Assembly (NCBI GenBank): GCA_017934845.1 | Contig: JAGBIR010000174.1 | Span: forward strand, 1 to 10,245 | Direction: 5' to 3' | DNA: 10,245 nucleotides | Source: Alistipes sp. | GTDB taxonomy: Bacteria > Bacteroidota > Bacteroidia > Bacteroidales > Rikenellaceae | In this document: positions 7,595-10,245 of the stretch, in pieces | Numbering within the stretch: the stretch's first letter is position 1 | Layout: each line of letters opens with the position of its first letter | Notes under the pieces: generated by a model | Databases searched by the model: none | What the model was told of the DNA's origin: nothing | Seen by the model: only the letters and a program-made list of their open reading frames with translations | Made by a program: the position numbers and the translations under genes

Positions 7595-9067
7595 ATGTCG
7601 TTCATAGATGAAAGGGTACTCTCGACAGGTTTGACCTTCGATGATGTGTTGCTTGTACCCGCCTACTCAGAAGTCCTGCCGCGTACAGTCTCTACCGAGA
7701 CTCGTTTTTCGCGCAATATCAAATTGAACATCCCCATTGTGTCTGCCGCTATGGATACCGTAACGGAGGCAAAATTGGCTATTGCCCTCGCTCGCGAAGG
7801 TGGTATCGGCGTTATCCATAAGAACATGTCGATCGCCCAGCAGGCTGCTCACGTGCGTCGCGTAAAACGCGCCGAGAACGGTATGATTTTCGACCCCATC
7901 ACCATCACCAAGGATCAGACAGTGGGTGATGCGTTGCGTCTTATGAGCGAGAATAAGATTGGTGGAATCCCTGTTATCGACGACAACAATATGTTGATCG
8001 GTATCGTCACAAACCGCGACTTACGCTTCCAGCGCGATATGTCTCGCCTAATTGACGAGGTGATGACTAAGGAGAATATCATCACTACCCACTCTACGGA
8101 GTTGGAGAAGGCGTCGGATATTCTGCTTAACAACAAAATCGAGAAGTTGCCTGTGGTTGACGATAACGGCAAACTCATCGGCCTTATCACTTATAAGGAT
8201 ATTACCAAGATTCAGGATCATCCCAATGCCTGCAAGGATGCCAAGGGCCGCTTGAGAGTGGCTGCGGGTGTGGGTATTACGCCCGATTTGCTCGATCGCG
8301 TAAAAGCGTTGGTTGCCGAGAGCGTCGATGCTGTGGTTCTGGACTCGGCACACGGTCACTCAAAGAATATTATCTCGGCATTGAAGGATATCAAGTCACA
8401 CTATCCTGAGTTGGACGTTGTAGTTGGAAATATTGCAACAGCCGAGGCTGCCAAGATGTTGGTCGAGGCGGGTGCCGATGGTGTTAAGGTTGGTATCGGT
8501 CCGGGTTCAATCTGTACTACCCGTATCATCGCCGGTGTGGGTGTTCCCCAGCTTACAGCAATCTACGATGTTGCTGCAGCAATCAAGGGTAGCGGCATCC
8601 CCGTTATTGCCGATGGAGGTTTGCGTTACTCGGGCGACTGCGTCAAGGCGTTGGCTGCCGGTGGCGATTGCGTGATGGTCGGCTCGATGTTTGCAGGTAC
8701 AGAGGAGTCTCCGGGCGAGACAATTATCTATAATGGTCGTAAGTTTAAGACCTACCGCGGTATGGGTTCTATCGACGCTATGAAGGCCGGCTCTTCGGAC
8801 CGTTACTTCCAGGGCGGCGAGAACAACGCTATGAAACTCGTTCCCGAGGGTATCGTTGGTCGCGTACCGTTCAAGGGCTCACTTGCCGAGACGGTATATC
8901 AGCTCATTGGTGGTATTAAGTCGGGTATGGGCTATTGCGGAGCTGCAACAATTCAGCAGCTGCAAACAGCCAAGTTCGTACGCATCACCTCAAACGGTGT
9001 TGTCGAGAATCACCCTCACGACATCACAATTACGAGTGAGACGCCAAACTACTCGCGCGGTCAGTAA
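7595..9067 (+). CDS. guaB: Inosine-5'-monophosphate dehydrogenase (GuaB)
   Basis: GuaB is the cytosolic enzyme that oxidises IMP to XMP with NAD+, the rate-limiting step towards GMP. The 490-residue protein has full bacterial length. The TIM-barrel is split by a Bateman module of two CBS domains at about residues 96-152 and 155-210, which in other IMPDHs senses purine nucleotides. The catalytic loop GPGSICTT holds Cys307, IADGG is at 338-342 (Asp340), and the mobile flap carries Arg403-Tyr404 in SSDRYFQ. The start at ATG 7595 gives [20 protein letters not shown], the usual N-terminus; the TTG at 7538 lies within the promoter. The gene is followed by a strong terminator, so it is probably mainly monocistronic. 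It is paired functionally, though not tightly, with guaA downstream. Confidence 0.98.
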   Translation: MSFIDERVLSTGLTFDDVLLVPAYSEVLPRTVSTETRFSRNIKLNIPIVSAAMDTVTEAKLAIALAREGGIGVIHKNMSIAQQAAHVRRVKRAENGMIFDPITITKDQTVGDALRLMSENKIGGIPVIDDNNMLIGIVTNRDLRFQRDMSRLIDEVMTKENIITTHSTELEKASDILLNNKIEKLPVVDDNGKLIGLITYKDITKIQDHPNACKDAKGRLRVAAGVGITPDLLDRVKALVAESVDAVVLDSAHGHSKNIISALKDIKSHYPELDVVVGNIATAEAAKMLVEAGADGVKVGIGPGSICTTRIIAGVGVPQLTAIYDVAAAIKGSGIPVIADGGLRYSGDCVKALAAGGDCVMVGSMFAGTEESPGETIIYNGRKFKTYRGMGSIDAMKAGSSDRYFQGGENNAMKLVPEGIVGRVPFKGSLAETVYQLIGGIKSGMGYCGAATIQQLQTAKFVRITSNGVVENHPHDITITSETPNYSRGQ

Positions 9068-9074
9068 AACGATT

Positions 9075-9111
9075 AAGGCTCGCCTACGCATATCTGCGGG
9101 CGGGCCTTTTT
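9075..9111 (+). terminator. Intrinsic terminator of guaB
   Basis: The left arm aaggctcgcc (9075-9084) pairs with the right arm ggcgggcctt (9099-9108). That is ten pairs with one T-G wobble, continued after a two-base bulge by CGCA/TGCG (9087-9090 with 9095-9098) around a TATC loop. A run of five T follows from 9107 to 9111. It begins 7 nt after the guaB stop codon and should end most guaB transcripts before the small secreted-protein gene and guaA. Confidence 0.92.
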
Positions 9112-9218
9112 GATATAACGCATTGCTCTTTTCAAAAAATAGCAGATAAGTGGTTGTTAAAACAGCCAACCATCTTTGATCTTGAGAGAGCTGAGTGGAT
9201 ACCTAAAGAATACTTACT

Positions 9219-9629
9219 ATGCAACGATTTGTAAAAATAATCATATTGTTATTTGGCATATCACTCATCTATACGGAGGCGAAAGCGCAGGAGTTTGTAA
9301 CCGATTACAAGGCTATCACCACAAATGTTGACAACGGACGTTTTGAACTGATGAATTCGCCCACTGAATTCGGACAAATCTATTTATTAGATAAGTATTC
9401 GGGCAGAGTATGGATAAAGCACAACGACGAGTTTGAAGAGATTTCGGTAGAAGGTATCGCAGACGTAAAGGCAGATAAAATTAACTTCCAACTATATATC
9501 TACAAACACAATTATCTATTCCTGCTCAATATACATACAGGCGAAACGTGGAAATATGTGGCGAACCTTAAGCAACGAAAATTCCACAAACTAAACTCAC
9601 CAATGGTGACGAATAAGGATATAAATTAA
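9219..9629 (+). CDS. Small predicted secreted protein with two LLD-x-x-[ST]G-x-x-W repeats
   Basis: The function is unknown. The 136-residue product starts with a basic n-region and hydrophobic core (FVKIIILLFGISLIY) and an AKA-QE signal-peptidase I-like site after residue 23, with no lipobox cysteine. It is predicted to be periplasmic or secreted. The mature part holds two related units. In the first, F42-x-L44 leads to LLD (56-58), SG (61-62), W65 and F72-x-x-I75. In the second, F90-x-L92 leads to LLN (102-104), TG (107-108), W111 and F122-x-x-L125. Such beta-strand, turn, Trp units suggest a small beta-sheet or partial propeller-like fold. The gene is clearly more A/T-rich than guaB and guaA on either side and may have been inserted between them. 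It ends 19 nt before guaA and may share a transcript with it. No convincing promoter or Shine-Dalgarno sequence is visible upstream. Confidence 0.8.
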   Translation: MQRFVKIIILLFGISLIYTEAKAQEFVTDYKAITTNVDNGRFELMNSPTEFGQIYLLDKYSGRVWIKHNDEFEEISVEGIADVKADKINFQLYIYKHNYLFLLNIHTGETWKYVANLKQRKFHKLNSPMVTNKDIN

Positions 9630-9648
9630 AACTAATAAATACAAGACA

Positions 9649-10245
9649 ATGAAACAGGACATGATTGTTATTTTGGACTTGGGTAGCCACGAGAATACCG
9701 TGCTGGCTCGAGCCATTCGTGCGTTGGGTGTATATTCAGAGATCTACCCCCACGACATCACAGCCGCAGAGCTTAAGGCCCTGCCCAACGTTAAGGGTGT
9801 AATCATCAACGGCGGTCCTAACAACGTAATCGACGGTGTGGAGATTGACGTTTTGCCCGAGATTTACGAGGCAGGTTACCCCGTTATCGCAGCAGGTCAC
9901 GCCAAGGCGTTGTGCGAGGTTAAGATGGAGCAGTTTACCGACGACGAGGAGGCCATCAAGGCAGCCGTTCGCTCGTTCGTATTCGACACTTGCAAGGCCG
10001 AGGCCAACTGGAATATGAAGAACTTTGTTGCCGATCAGGTGGAGCTTATCCGCCAGCAGGTGGGCGACAAGAAGGTTTTGTTGGCTCTCTCGGGAGGTGT
10101 TGATTCATCGGTTGTAGCAGCTTTGCTGTTGAAGGCCATTGGCGATAAGTTGGTTTGCGTTCACGTTAACCACGGACTTATGCGTAAGGGCGAGTCGGAG
10201 GCTGTAGTTGAGGTCTTTGGCAAGCAGCTCTGCGCAAACCTTGTA
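9649..10245 (+). CDS. guaA: GMP synthase with degenerate, shortened glutaminase domain, partial
   Basis: GMP synthase aminates XMP to GMP using ATP. The first 199 codons are present from ATG 9649, and the gene runs off the right edge. Residues 5-63 still resemble the class I glutamine amidotransferase domain (MIVILDLGSHENTVLARAIR, GVYSEIYPHD, NGGPNNVIDG). The nucleophile elbow, normally G-I-C-Y-G, reads A81-A-G83-H-A85, so the catalytic Cys is absent. About 80 residues that normally follow, including the HPE segment with the catalytic His and Glu, are missing. The chain resumes with the usual linker (SFVFDTCKAEANW) and the ATP-pyrophosphatase P-loop SGGVDSS at 148-154, which sits near 230 in standard enzymes. 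VNHGLMRKGE (173-182) is also typical of the domain. The synthetase activity is probably intact, with nitrogen from free ammonia or a separate glutaminase subunit. No stop or frameshift is present, so this is not simple decay. Confidence 0.93.
   Translation, partial: MKQDMIVILDLGSHENTVLARAIRALGVYSEIYPHDITAAELKALPNVKGVIINGGPNNVIDGVEIDVLPEIYEAGYPVIAAGHAKALCEVKMEQFTDDEEAIKAAVRSFVFDTCKAEANWNMKNFVADQVELIRQQVGDKKVLLALSGGVDSSVVAALLLKAIGDKLVCVHVNHGLMRKGESEAVVEVFGKQLCANLV

Noticed and set aside
9151..9172. Inverted repeat TGGTTG/CAACCA with a 10-nt loop
   Set aside because: Six base pairs with an A/T-rich loop are expected by chance in such DNA; kept only as a possible operator within a finding, not as a feature.
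1..10245. A new defence, mobile or multi-gene accessory system
   Set aside because: All long genes belong to the dcw cluster or guanine nucleotide synthesis; no transposase, integrase, phage, toxin-antitoxin, CRISPR or reverse transcriptase signature is visible.

Overview
The window looks chromosomal and comes from a member of the Bacteroidota, most likely a gut Bacteroidales (Alistipes/Rikenellaceae-like) bacterium. The clues are a perfect Bacteroidota-type promoter (TTTG-N20-TAACTTTG) before guaB, A/T-rich gene leaders with almost no Shine-Dalgarno sequences, an FtsL of the Bacteroidota type, a MraY with a long extra periplasmic loop, and an FtsI ending in a PASTA domain. The genus is an inference; the phylum is well supported.

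Positions 1-7308 (minus strand) hold the start of the division and cell wall (dcw) cluster, in transcription order rsmH, ftsL, ftsI, murE, mraY and murD, with murD running off the left edge. Gaps are 4 to 82 nt, so this reads as one operon. RsmH methylates 16S rRNA. FtsL and FtsI belong to the septal peptidoglycan synthesis complex. MurD and MurE add D-Glu and meso-diaminopimelate to the UDP-MurNAc peptide, and MraY moves the finished precursor onto the lipid carrier. No mraZ lies in front of rsmH.

Positions 7309-7594 are a divergent intergenic region. The guaB promoter lies at its right end, and only a weak promoter candidate is visible for the dcw operon.

Positions 7595-10245 (plus strand) hold guaB (IMP dehydrogenase), a strong intrinsic terminator, a small A/T-rich gene for a predicted secreted protein with two copies of a G-x-x-W repeat, and the first 199 codons of guaA (GMP synthase). 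GuaB and GuaA catalyse the two consecutive steps IMP to XMP to GMP.

The most unusual feature is guaA. Its N-terminal glutamine amidotransferase domain has lost the nucleophile cysteine and about 80 residues that include the catalytic His and Glu, while the following ATP-pyrophosphatase P-loop is intact. It is therefore probably an ammonia-dependent GMP synthase or one with a separate glutaminase partner. Lesser curiosities are an 18-bp direct repeat straddling the end of murE, a 15-bp tandem repeat encoding a charged tail of FtsL, and a stray perfect Shine-Dalgarno sequence upstream of ftsI. I found no CRISPR array, transposase, phage gene, tRNA or rRNA, and no multi-gene accessory system.
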